DNA of 64,000 bases. It comes from JAXGZG01 sp040771825. Lineage in GTDB: Bacteria > Bacillota > Sulfobacillia > Fermentithermobacillales > Fermentithermobacillaceae. The stretch is taken from positions 1-64,000 of the forward strand of contig JAXGZG010000002.1 of NCBI GenBank assembly GCA_040771825.1, given 5' to 3'. Within the stretch, counting starts at the first letter, position 1. Every line of letters begins with the position of its first letter. Both the position numbers and the translations under genes were made by a program. The notes beneath the pieces were generated by a model. The model did no database searches. It was given only the letters and a program-made list of their open reading frames with translations, and was not told the DNA's origin. Below are positions 17,108 to 25,421 of the stretch, in pieces.

Positions 17108-18549
17108 CTGCCCACACCTACCTTCACGTCCCTAAATCTGGCCGGGGCGGCGCCATGGCCTACGTGGGCCACCTGTCCGGGTTCTCCCTTCCCACAGTTG
17201 GCAAGGCCCCATAGATGCCATTCGTCTCTGTTGGCTACAGCATCGCAGGATCGCCAGAACTCATAGGTAATGCCGGTGTAGTTGGCGTTCTTGAGCATAT
17301 TCCCAAGAGATCCGTCCTTGATCTCGTAGGCGATCTCGGTACCGAACTGGAAATTCAGCCTCTTATCATCTATGGACCATGACTTGTTGGTCGCCATAAA
17401 GATGCCTTCTTTGGTATCCCTTATGATCTCGTCCAAAGTCCAGTCACCGGGTTCAAGGTTTATGTTAGTCATCCTAATTATAGGGATCCTGCTCCAGCTG
17501 TCGGCCTTCATGGCGCCCGATGAAGTCTGTCCAAGTTCGAAAGAGGTCTCCCGAGACGACAGATAATTCACAAAAATGCCCTTGTCCACAATCGGAGTGC
17601 GCTGTGCGGGGACACCCTCATCATCGTAACCAAAAGAACCTAGGCCCCCTGGGATAGTGGCGTCGGCGAATATGGTGACGTTGTCTGAGCCATAGCGGAA
17701 AGCGCCCTGCTTCTCTGGGGTCAGAAAACTGGTGCCGGCATAGGCGGCTTCCTGACCGAAAACCCGGTCCAACTCAATAGGATGCCCGCACGACTCATGT
17801 ATTTGCAGAGTCAGTTGAGAGCCATCCAAGACTAGATCAGTAGTGAGGCCCGGACATTGCTTGGCAGAGAGAAGTTCTACGGCTTCCCTGCCTACCTTCT
17901 GGGCGTGCCCTGGAAGGTCCATATTCTTAACAGCTTCCCATCCTGCAGAAGCGAAATCTCCTCCCGATGAGTCGGGATAAGAACGCCTTTGAAGCTCGCC
18001 CCTATCGGCCGCCATAGCGTCAATACCCGCTCCGGTCTCATATTTGACCTGCTCTACGTAGCTGCCTTCTGTGGACGCAAACACCTTGTCCTCCCGAAGG
18101 GCCATGGTGCTCGCCGATGCTATCCTAACGCCCTTTTCTTGCCGCATGAGCCTGTCAGCCTCAAGCAAGAGCTCGATCTTCTCCTCGGCCTTCACCTGGA
18201 ACGGGTCTTCCTCCACCTTGGATTCCCACTTGGCAACAACGGGTTCCAGTGGGGCGAGTTCGACGTCTCTGCTCCTTTTGACCATAGCCGACGCCCTAGC
18301 GATAGAGACGGCTTCCTGCGTGACTCTCTGGATCTCGGGTTCGGTGATAAGAGCGCTAGAGGAGAACCCCCAAGCACCTTGGTACAACACCCGTACTCCG
18401 AAGCCTTTGCTCCGGGACGAGGCCAGGGAATCAACATTACCGTTCCTGGTACGCACGCGTTCCTGTTCCGTATCAAGGACACGGATATCCGCGTACGATG
18501 CCCCGAGCTCCCTAGCTCGGTCCAGAGCTTTCCTGGTAAGATCCTTCAC
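17098..18549 (-). CDS. tldD: TldD-family metalloprotease subunit (copy 1)
   Basis: TldD is the zinc-carrying subunit of the TldD/TldE protease. The zinc motif HESCGHPIELDRV (HExxxH) lies in the second half, and the distant Cys ligand is in GLANCGKGEP near the C-terminus. Both are intact. The start is uncertain: a GTG at 18549 has GGGAGG about 11 bases ahead, while starts at 18558 and 18570 overlap or precede that site. The protein has about 483 residues. Its C-terminal 80 residues closely resemble the copy at 47607-49037 (both have YEIKDGS, FW.SCDAVA and GHGAAPARFR). It is divergent from the XPB helicase gene. Confidence 0.92.
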   Translation of the reverse strand: MKDLTRKALDRARELGASYADIRVLDTEQERVRTRNGNVDSLASSRSKGFGVRVLYQGAWGFSSSALITEPEIQRVTQEAVSIARASAMVKRSRDVELAPLEPVVAKWESKVEEDPFQVKAEEKIELLLEADRLMRQEKGVRIASASTMALREDKVFASTEGSYVEQVKYETGAGIDAMAADRGELQRRSYPDSSGGDFASAGWEAVKNMDLPGHAQKVGREAVELLSAKQCPGLTTDLVLDGSQLTLQIHESCGHPIELDRVFGQEAAYAGTSFLTPEKQGAFRYGSDNVTIFADATIPGGLGSFGYDDEGVPAQRTPIVDKGIFVNYLSSRETSFELGQTSSGAMKADSWSRIPIIRMTNINLEPGDWTLDEIIRDTKEGIFMATNKSWSIDDKRLNFQFGTEIAYEIKDGSLGNMLKNANYTGITYEFWRSCDAVANRDEWHLWGLANCGKGEPGQVAHVGHGAAPARFRDVKVGVGRWQ

Positions 18550-18749
18550 GTGGGGCCACACCTCCCGCAAAGATATTTGACTTCTGTACGCTTACGACGC
18601 ATCCCGGGCAATTCCCTTCTTTCGGTATAGTCTTACTACGCTTAGCGAACTTTCTTGGATATAAGAGGTATTAAGCCACAAACGTAGAAAGATAGTTATT
18701 TAGGGAGAGTCTCGGATTAAGCGTTTCAAGGCATCTATTGGAGGGACCC

Positions 18750-20447
18750 ATGTCTAGAGAAAACCCAGCGGTAGTTCAAAGCGACGGCTCAATACTGCTT
18801 GAGGTAGAGAACCCGGCGTACGAAAGCGCCAGGGATAGCCTCATGCGGTTTTCCGACTTGGTCAAAAGCCCTGAGTACATCCACACCTACAGATTGTCGC
18901 CTTTGTCTTTGTGGAACGCTGCTTCGTGCGGGCTGTCGGCGGGCGAAGTCCTAAGAAGTCTTGCGGAGTATTCGCGGTACCCTGTACCCCAAAACATAAA
19001 GACCTACATTGAAGACACTATGGGGAAGTACGGAATACTGAGGCTGGAGAGCGACAAAGGCGCTCTCTTCCTGCACTCTCAAGACCCACTGGTTACAGAG
19101 GAAATCAAACGATCCGAGAAAACGCTCCCTTACATCCAGGAAGTAATATCAGACACTTGCTTGGTCATAGAGCCTCACGCCAGAGGCCCCCTAAAGCAAG
19201 CCCTCATCAAAATGGGTTACCCCTGCCAGGATCTGGCTGGGTACCGTCCGGGCGATTCCCTGGAGTTGTCCCTTAAAAGCGTCACATCCTCGGGAAAGCC
19301 GTTCTCCCTGAGACCTTATCAAGAGGCTGCCTGCGACGGGTTTTGGGCCGGCGGCGGAATACATGGGGGAAGCGGAGTCATAGTCCTTCCGTGCGGAGCG
19401 GGAAAGACCATAGTTGGCATGGGCGTAATGGAAAAGGTCTCCATGCATACCCTTATTCTCACTACCAACGTAGTGGCGCTGCGCCAGTGGATAAGTGAGC
19501 TTCTGGACAAGACTAGCCTGACTCAGGATATGGTTAAGGAATATAGCGGTGAGACCAAGGAAATCGGTCCTGTGACAGTGACCACATATCAAATACTTAC
19601 CTACCGGAGGAAAGACGGCGAGGGCGACTACCCTCATTTCGACCTCTTCCAAAAGGGAAACTGGGGTCTCATCATTTACGACGAGGTTCACCTTTTGCCC
19701 GCTCCGGTGTTTAGGATCACCGCAGACTTGCAGGCTAGGCGACGCCTTGGCCTTACGGCTACCTTGGTGAGGGAAGACGGCCGAGAAGATGAAGTGTTCA
19801 GCCTAATAGGGCCAAAGAAATTCGACAAACCCTGGAAAGAGCTGGAGGAACAGAATTGGATCGCCCAAGCTCACTGCCACGAGCTTCGCGTAGACCTGTC
19901 TACCGAAGACAGGCTTGCATACGCTGTGGCCGGCGAGAGGGACAAGTACAGAATCGCAGCCACAAACGCCAACAAGATACCCGTGCTAGAGGAGATCTTG
20001 GCGCGCCACAAGTCAGATCAAGTGCTAGTAATAGGCCAATACCTAGATCAACTGGAAACCATCTCCAAAACCCTTGGTGCGCCGCTTTTGTACGGGCAGA
20101 CTCCCAATGCCGAAAGGGAAGCGCTCTATTCCGCGTTCAAGCAAGGGCGGCTAAAGACCCTTGTGGTCTCTAAAGTGGCGAATTTCTCGGTGGATCTTCC
20201 CGACGCCAATGTGGCTATCCAGGTCTCGGGCACCTTTGGCTCCCGTCAAGAGGAAGCCCAGCGCCTAGGAAGGATATTGAGGCCTAAGCCCCAAGGGGAA
20301 AGCGCAACTTTTTACTCGCTGGTCACAAGAAACACCAAAGACCAAGTCTTTTCCCAGAAACGGCAGCTCTTTTTGACCGAGCAAGGGTACAAGTACACCA
20401 TTTGGGAATCCGAACATTTCATCCAGTCTACTGAGGAGACGACATAG
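18750..20447 (+). CDS. XPB/ERCC3-type DNA repair helicase
   Basis: This is a superfamily 2 helicase of 565 residues resembling bacterial XPB. An N-terminal domain of the Helicase_C_3 type (about residues 45-165) includes the YPVPQNIKTYIE stretch. Walker A is PCGAGKTIVGMG and the DEAH-like box is YDEVHLLPAPVFR. Motif VI is QRLGRILRPK. Bacterial XPB proteins unwind DNA 3'-5' and are thought to act in repair; the role in this organism is inferred. The start at 18750 has GGAGG just upstream; a TTG four codons earlier overlaps that site. One base separates it from the next gene. Confidence 0.93.
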   Translation: MSRENPAVVQSDGSILLEVENPAYESARDSLMRFSDLVKSPEYIHTYRLSPLSLWNAASCGLSAGEVLRSLAEYSRYPVPQNIKTYIEDTMGKYGILRLESDKGALFLHSQDPLVTEEIKRSEKTLPYIQEVISDTCLVIEPHARGPLKQALIKMGYPCQDLAGYRPGDSLELSLKSVTSSGKPFSLRPYQEAACDGFWAGGGIHGGSGVIVLPCGAGKTIVGMGVMEKVSMHTLILTTNVVALRQWISELLDKTSLTQDMVKEYSGETKEIGPVTVTTYQILTYRRKDGEGDYPHFDLFQKGNWGLIIYDEVHLLPAPVFRITADLQARRRLGLTATLVREDGREDEVFSLIGPKKFDKPWKELEEQNWIAQAHCHELRVDLSTEDRLAYAVAGERDKYRIAATNANKIPVLEEILARHKSDQVLVIGQYLDQLETISKTLGAPLLYGQTPNAEREALYSAFKQGRLKTLVVSKVANFSVDLPDANVAIQVSGTFGSRQEEAQRLGRILRPKPQGESATFYSLVTRNTKDQVFSQKRQLFLTEQGYKYTIWESEHFIQSTEETT

Positions 20448-20448
20448 A

Positions 20449-22044
20449 ATGATACTCTATGAAGCTCTTCTTTCAACTTCGGCGGAAAGAGTTCGATCGA
20501 TTGCGGCTTTCTATGGCATTTCGCCTCCTGAGTGCCCTGAGGCTTCGGAGTCCCCTGAGGCTCTTCTTGCCCGGAAAGTCGCATCTCACCTTCTGATACC
20601 TGCCAACGCAGTAGTGGCCATGAACGGACTCAACCAAGAGGAAGTCCTGGCGTTGAGGCTAATCACGGTGGCCGCCGGGGGGCTCGGGGTTGTTGTGGAG
20701 CAGTGCCATCAGAAGCTTAATCAGCTCTCGAGAAAGTGGCGGCGAAATGGCGCCAAGGTCATAGAGGCCCTGATCTCCCGCGGGCTAGTGTTTACCAGGA
20801 GAGAAGACTACAGACACGTCTACTTCGTTCCTTCCGATTTGGGCCCGGTGCTGGCCAGTTTCTTCCTTTCGGACATCTTCAGGGCAGCTGCTATTGATGA
20901 TGCCAGATTCACTCCTAGGCACCACTCCGACATGGCTTCGCCGCTTAGGCACATGTGTCTATTCTTGTCCTATCTGCGGAAAAACGAGGTCAAACTGACC
21001 CAGGCAGGCACCATGTTCAAGAAGGCGCAGAATGACATTTCAGTCCTCATTGAGGAAGAACAGGCTACTATCGACGAGTCTCTGTTTCCGGTGAGGTACC
21101 CGCCGCGACTGGCTTTTCTGCTGTACTTCGCCAAGTCTGGCAACCTAGTTGAAGAACGTGGCGGGTTCTTGCGATTAGGACCGAGGGCTCTGGAATGGAT
21201 GAAGACATCTTACAGGGAATGGCGCCAGGATCTGTTCGAGTATTGGCGCTCCTCTTTTATGGCCTTAGACGTCGATTTGCAGACCCTTCTTTGGATCATC
21301 CTGAAGGCGCCCGAGGGATCAGTTCTATCCATGGAGATCCTCTTGACCGAAATGGATACGCTTTCCACAAGCCATTCGTCCCACGGTCTGAACCTTAGAG
21401 TTGAGAGAAACCTCATCGATTTCCTCGAGTACTTCGGCGGGCTCGAGGTGGCTACCAACATAAACGGGACGTACGTGAGACCGACACCTCTTGGCAGAGC
21501 CCTGTTCGAAAAGGAACACCAATGGCCTGAGGAACACTTCGACGAGCACGTGTATGTACAATCCAACTTCGATGTGCTTGTTCCGTGCACAATCGCCCCG
21601 AGGCTATTGTGGTCGGTTGATGCCTTCGCCGAGTTGGTGAAGCCCGACCATATGATGGTGTACAGACTCACTCGCAACTCGGTATACCATGCGCTGGTTC
21701 ATTCCTACACGCCCGGAACCATCCAAGAGTTCCTGAGTGCGCATTCTAAAGTCCCTGTGCCTCAGAATGTCGAGTACTCAATATCCCATTGGGGTACCTC
21801 CTACGGACGAATTGAATTCGAGGACACGATCCTCATGAAGTGTGACGCAGCGGAACTCGCTGACGAACTCATGCTTTCGCCCAAGATACGCCCTTACCTA
21901 AAAGGACGGGTGGGTCCATGCCATCTGGTAGTAGACAGAGCATCCTACGATCAGCTTGTAAACGCTTTGTCTGAAGAAGGCTATATGCCCAAGATAGGGG
22001 GCAAGACTCAGTTCAATCCCGAAATAGCCGGTCAAACGAGGTAG
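20449..22044 (+). CDS. Helicase-associated protein with XPB N-terminal-like domain
   Basis: This 531-residue protein has no Walker motifs. Its C-terminal quarter contains YRLTRNSVYHALVHS and SKVPVPQNVEYSI. These match the N-terminal domain of the neighbouring XPB helicase (YRLSPLSLWNAAS and SRYPVPQNIKTYI), so both carry a Helicase_C_3-type domain (PF13625). The N-terminal half is helical and may be winged-helix-like. Pairing of an XPB gene with such a protein is also known in actinobacteria. It is probably a DNA-binding or regulatory partner of the helicase. Its 3' end overlaps the convergent rseC gene by 13 bases. Confidence 0.8.
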   Translation: MILYEALLSTSAERVRSIAAFYGISPPECPEASESPEALLARKVASHLLIPANAVVAMNGLNQEEVLALRLITVAAGGLGVVVEQCHQKLNQLSRKWRRNGAKVIEALISRGLVFTRREDYRHVYFVPSDLGPVLASFFLSDIFRAAAIDDARFTPRHHSDMASPLRHMCLFLSYLRKNEVKLTQAGTMFKKAQNDISVLIEEEQATIDESLFPVRYPPRLAFLLYFAKSGNLVEERGGFLRLGPRALEWMKTSYREWRQDLFEYWRSSFMALDVDLQTLLWIILKAPEGSVLSMEILLTEMDTLSTSHSSHGLNLRVERNLIDFLEYFGGLEVATNINGTYVRPTPLGRALFEKEHQWPEEHFDEHVYVQSNFDVLVPCTIAPRLLWSVDAFAELVKPDHMMVYRLTRNSVYHALVHSYTPGTIQEFLSAHSKVPVPQNVEYSISHWGTSYGRIEFEDTILMKCDAAELADELMLSPKIRPYLKGRVGPCHLVVDRASYDQLVNALSEEGYMPKIGGKTQFNPEIAGQTR

Positions 22045-22466
22045 GATAGGGCCTGCCTTATGGGCAGATACCTTCCCGTTTCACAGGCGGTTTTGTCGTA
22101 ATTGTGGAGCCAGAAGAAGGAAAGCCCCAACGAGCCAAGACCAAACGCCGCACCCCAAAGAGAGCCATTCCCCAGAAAACTCCCTAAAAACCAACCGAGC
22201 CCTAACCCGGCTAGGAGCGCCAAAACAGGCACTATGTATATGAAGAACGACAACCTGAGATAGTCTCTGTTGGCCATCTCCAATTCAACTTTGTCTCCTG
22301 GCTTGACTTCTCCTATGGGGAGAGCTTCTATAATGAGCGTGTCGTTGTCCCCAAATCTTACATGGGCGTGAGAGCACTGACCGCAGCTAGCGCAAGCTTC
22401 GGTTTTCTTGACCGAAACCGTGATCCTGCGGGCTCCCACCGATACGACGGTTCCAATCTCCCTCAA
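22032..22466 (-). CDS. rseC: RseC/SoxR-reducing-system family membrane protein
   Basis: This 144-residue protein has an N-terminal soluble region with the Cys cluster ACASCGQCSH and a KPGDKVELEM stretch. Two hydrophobic segments follow (about residues 75-95 and 100-120). This is the RseC layout. In E. coli, RseC works with the Rsx (Rnf) complex to keep SoxR reduced. Here a full Rnf operon lies about 10 kb upstream on the same strand, so a link to Rnf is plausible but unproven. The start is a TTG with GGAGG six bases upstream. It ends the long minus-strand block and overlaps a convergent gene by 13 bases. Confidence 0.88.
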   Translation of the reverse strand: MREIGTVVSVGARRITVSVKKTEACASCGQCSHAHVRFGDNDTLIIEALPIGEVKPGDKVELEMANRDYLRLSFFIYIVPVLALLAGLGLGWFLGSFLGNGSLWGAAFGLGSLGLSFFWLHNYDKTACETGRYLPIRQALSYLV

Positions 22467-22489
22467 GAGATCCCTCCTAAAGACCCCGT

Positions 22490-23560
22490 CTAGAACAATA
22501 TCTTATGCCGTTTCCACCCAACGTTAAGCACGAGCCCCACGGCGAAGGAGTTAACTAACAGCGCTGAGCCTCCGTGGCTCAAGAACGGCAAAGGCACGCC
22601 GGTGACCGGCATTATGCCCATAGTCATCCCCAAATTGACTATGAGGTGGAAGGAAAACATGGACAGCACTCCGCCTGCAACCATTGTCCCTTCCCTATCA
22701 GAGGCCCCGATTGCCGCCAGAAGGCAGCGGAATAGTATCAGCATATAGATGCCAAGAACCGCCATAGACCCGACAAAACCCAATTCTTCGCCTACAACCG
22801 AGAACACGAAGTCTGTGTGCTGCACCGGTATGAAGTCTAGGCGGTTCTGGGTGCCTCGGCCGAGACCCTTCCCCCATATGGCTCCAGAACCTATAGCTAT
22901 TTTGGACTGAATGACTTGATAACCCTTGCCCAAAGGGTCCTCATTTGCGCGAAACAGGGAGACTATCCTGCCTACTTGGTAATCCTGAATGGGAAGAGGC
23001 ATTCCGGTGTAGATATGCAGGAGAATCATGGCAGCTAGTATGGATGCACACAAAGCCCCGAACTTCACAACACTTTTCCCAGGTGTGCCGCTAAAGTACA
23101 GGATACCTGTGGTTGCCGCTATTATGACAAGAGCGGTCCCAAGGTCGGGCTCTTTCAAGATGAGCAACAGAGGCACAAAGACCCAACCATAGTAGAAAAC
23201 CAAATCCCAGAAAGTCTCAGGGGGGGCTTCGGACCGGGAGACAACCCGTGCCGAGAAAAGGATCATGACCACCTTGGCAAGCTCTGAAGGCTGAAGGTCA
23301 AAAAATGGCAGAGGAATCCATCGCGTAGCCCCGTCTACAGTCTTGCCCACAAAAAGAACTGCCACCAATAGAGCGACTGTTGCTCCATAGAGCCAAGGCG
23401 CCAGGCTCACCAAGTCGCTGTAGTCAACAAAGGTCCCGAGCAGGAGGACAGCTATAGAAGTAACCACAAGTAGCGCTTGTTTCTTCATCCAGTAATGGTC
23501 CTGACTTCCGTGGGTGGCGCTGTCGATCAGGGGCAACGAGAGAATATTCAGAAGTAGCAC
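22490..23560 (-). CDS. rodA: Rod-shape SEDS glycosyltransferase RodA
   Basis: RodA polymerises peptidoglycan glycan strands together with PBP2 (mrdA, at 25422) in the elongation machinery. It is a ten-helix membrane protein of the SEDS family. Motifs include TRWIPLPFFDLQPSELAK, LKEPDLGTAL, the extracellular loop with GKGLGRGTQNRLDFIPVQHTDF, and the last helix motif LPFLSHGGSAL. The only standard start in frame is the GTG at 23560. Yet the frame continues upstream with RodA-like sequence (RRIVRRIDWYLLVA) that belongs to the cytoplasmic end of helix 1. No ATG, GTG or TTG exists before the upstream stop. The true start may be an ATT at 23608 overlapping the minE stop. Confidence 0.93.
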   Translation of the reverse strand: MLLLNILSLPLIDSATHGSQDHYWMKKQALLVVTSIAVLLLGTFVDYSDLVSLAPWLYGATVALLVAVLFVGKTVDGATRWIPLPFFDLQPSELAKVVMILFSARVVSRSEAPPETFWDLVFYYGWVFVPLLLILKEPDLGTALVIIAATTGILYFSGTPGKSVVKFGALCASILAAMILLHIYTGMPLPIQDYQVGRIVSLFRANEDPLGKGYQVIQSKIAIGSGAIWGKGLGRGTQNRLDFIPVQHTDFVFSVVGEELGFVGSMAVLGIYMLILFRCLLAAIGASDREGTMVAGGVLSMFSFHLIVNLGMTMGIMPVTGVPLPFLSHGGSALLVNSFAVGLVLNVGWKRHKILF

Positions 23561-23603
23561 AGCGACTAGAAGATACCAGTCGATGCGCCTGACTATCCGG
23601 CGC

Positions 23604-23888
23604 TCAATACGGACGCTGGGTAATTCGATCGTTTGTCATTCCGCCCCTTTTAACCGAAACCACAGGAATGCTCGCAACCAAAGCCTTCTTGCTGTCGATA
23701 TCTTTCCAACTGAACTCAATGCCTGACCGGTCGATTTCGACGTACTTGGAGATAGCCAAGATGACGTCGTCTTTCATCTGCTCCAAGGCTCGGGGCGCCA
23801 AGGATATCCGATCCTGCATCAGCACCAAGCGCAGCCTGTCCTTGGCCACATCCTTAGGAGTGGACTTCCTCCCAAACCAGTTGAACAC
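23604..23888 (-). CDS. minE: Cell-division topological factor MinE
   Basis: MinE drives MinD off the membrane and gives the Min system its spatial pattern, which keeps division at midcell. The 94-residue protein has a short amphipathic N-terminus (MFNWFGRK), the anti-MinCD region (VAKDRLRLVLMQDR) and the dimer domain (LEQMKDDVILAISKYVEID). Start is a GTG with GGGGGG upstream. Its stop lies within the upstream extension of rodA. Presence of MinE sets this organism apart from Bacillus, which uses DivIVA/MinJ, and agrees with many clostridia. Confidence 0.93.
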   Translation of the reverse strand: MFNWFGRKSTPKDVAKDRLRLVLMQDRISLAPRALEQMKDDVILAISKYVEIDRSGIEFSWKDIDSKKALVASIPVVSVKRGGMTNDRITQRPY

Positions 23889-23900
23889 GGCTATCCCCCC

Positions 23901-24695
23901 TTAAGTGAGCTTTACCATCCTTTTGAATCTATCCCATAAGGTCTCTTTCTCTGTTAGATCCAGTAGCGGCACGTCTTCTCCCATGAGCCGCCGGGCGATG
24001 TTTCTAAAGGCTAGCCCCGCCCTAGACGCCTCGCTCAGAACCGCAGGTTCTCCCCGGTTGGTGGATACTACTATGTACTCGTCATCGGGCACTACCCCAA
24101 GAAGGTCAATGGCCAGAATGTCTGTGATATCAGGGATATCCATCATATCCCCCCTGGCCATCATCTTGGGCTTAATCCTGTTGATGACAAGATCCGGCCT
24201 CTCTAGTCCCGTAGACTCCACAAGTCCTATTACTCTGTCAGCATCTCTCACAGCCGATACCTCAGGGGTAGTTACGATAACAGCTTTGTCAGCTCCGGCT
24301 ACAGCATTCTGAAACCCTTGTCCGATCCCGGCCGGGCAATCTATGAGCACGAATTCGTACTCCCCCTTGATTGCCTCGATCAGCTCATTCATCTGTTCAG
24401 GTTTGACCGCGTTGGTATCTTTGGTCTGGGCTGCGGGCAAGAGAAACAGACCATCAATACGCTTGTCCTTGATTAGAGCTTGCCTCAATTTGCAGTAGCC
24501 TTCAACAACATCAACCAGATCGTAGACTATCCGGTTCTCAAGCCCCATGACTACATCCAGGTTTCGCAGGCCGATATCGGCGTCAACCATTACGACCCTG
24601 TTGCCCAAAGAAGCAAGGGCCGCACCTAGGTTGGCGCAGGTTGTGGTCTTGCCCACTCCTCCCTTGCCTGAAGCAATTACTATTGCCTGGCTCAA
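23901..24695 (-). CDS. minD: Septum-site determining ATPase MinD
   Basis: MinD is a membrane-bound ParA-type ATPase that recruits MinC and is cycled by MinE. The 264-residue protein has the deviant Walker A (GKGGVGKTTTCANLG), Walker B (FVLIDCPAGIG) and the C-terminal amphipathic membrane anchor (LWDRFKRMVKL). The TTG at 24695 overlaps the minC stop as TTGA and has GGAGG seven bases ahead, so it is preferred over a start five codons upstream. Order minC-minD-minE is usual. Confidence 0.96.
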   Translation of the reverse strand: MSQAIVIASGKGGVGKTTTCANLGAALASLGNRVVMVDADIGLRNLDVVMGLENRIVYDLVDVVEGYCKLRQALIKDKRIDGLFLLPAAQTKDTNAVKPEQMNELIEAIKGEYEFVLIDCPAGIGQGFQNAVAGADKAVIVTTPEVSAVRDADRVIGLVESTGLERPDLVINRIKPKMMARGDMMDIPDITDILAIDLLGVVPDDEYIVVSTNRGEPAVLSEASRAGLAFRNIARRLMGEDVPLLDLTEKETLWDRFKRMVKLT

Positions 24696-25405
24696 TGCTC
24701 TCCCTCCCATCGAGTGCCCTCCAGCGGTTCAACTACGATTATCCCATCCTTTAGCCTAGCTACTTCAGGTTCTCTTGCTAGCGAAGAACCATCCTCCGGT
24801 GGGCGCCCTATGACATCGGCGATCCGCAGCTGCGTAGGCGCCAGACGAAAAGCCACAACCGAAACACCTGTGTCCCCGTCTGCTCCGGCGTGAGCTAATC
24901 CCCTCAAAGACCCCAGAACCGCAATATCGCCTGTGGCCCGTATCTCTGCTCCTGGGTTCACGTCTCCCATAACTACAACATTTCCCTCATAGGCGATCCT
25001 TTGACCCGACCTGAGAGTACCTTTGTGCAACAAGGTCCCCGGAAGGCCGCCCGAAGTCCCGGGTCGCCTTGTACCCGCCTCTTTCCTAGCAGGAGTAGTC
25101 ACTACCGGGGGTTCTCTTCTGGCATCCCCTTGAGATTGGACCGTCACCGGACTCTCATGAACGATTCTTTTGAGCCTGAGCCCGTAAGGATAGGCCAGTA
25201 TGTGCTGAACCTCAAGAACCTCTTCTAAAGACAATTGGGCAGTGCCCGTATCCAAGGTCACCTCTGACCCGTGAAAGAAATACTCGGCTTTCTTGAGATG
25301 CTCTTTGAGCTTCTCCTTGAGCACAGAAAACTCCTGACTGTCATTGAATGTCAGATAAAGCCCGTCCTTGACTCCTTTGAAAATAACATCTTGTTCTTCC
25401 CTCAA
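24692..25405 (-). CDS. minC: Septum-site determining protein MinC
   Basis: MinC inhibits FtsZ ring formation near the poles. The roughly 237-residue protein has the N-terminal FtsZ-binding domain (DVIFKGVKDGLYLTF), a linker rich in Pro, Thr and Arg, and the C-terminal beta-helix (TLRSGQRIAYEGNVVVMGD, then GAEIRATGDIAVLGSLRG) that binds MinD. The start is taken as the TTG at 25405, eight bases below a G-rich site; a GTG at 25414 is nearly as good. The gene lies just past the mrdA stop. Confidence 0.93.
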   Translation of the reverse strand: MREEQDVIFKGVKDGLYLTFNDSQEFSVLKEKLKEHLKKAEYFFHGSEVTLDTGTAQLSLEEVLEVQHILAYPYGLRLKRIVHESPVTVQSQGDARREPPVVTTPARKEAGTRRPGTSGGLPGTLLHKGTLRSGQRIAYEGNVVVMGDVNPGAEIRATGDIAVLGSLRGLAHAGADGDTGVSVVAFRLAPTQLRIADVIGRPPEDGSSLAREPEVARLKDGIIVVEPLEGTRWEGEH

Positions 25406-25421
25406 AAGCCACACCCCCCGC

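Noticed and set aside
18550..18749. Promoters for tldD and the XPB gene in the divergent gap
   Set aside because: TATAGT and TTGGAT stretches exist, but no hexamer pair with proper spacing could be supported.
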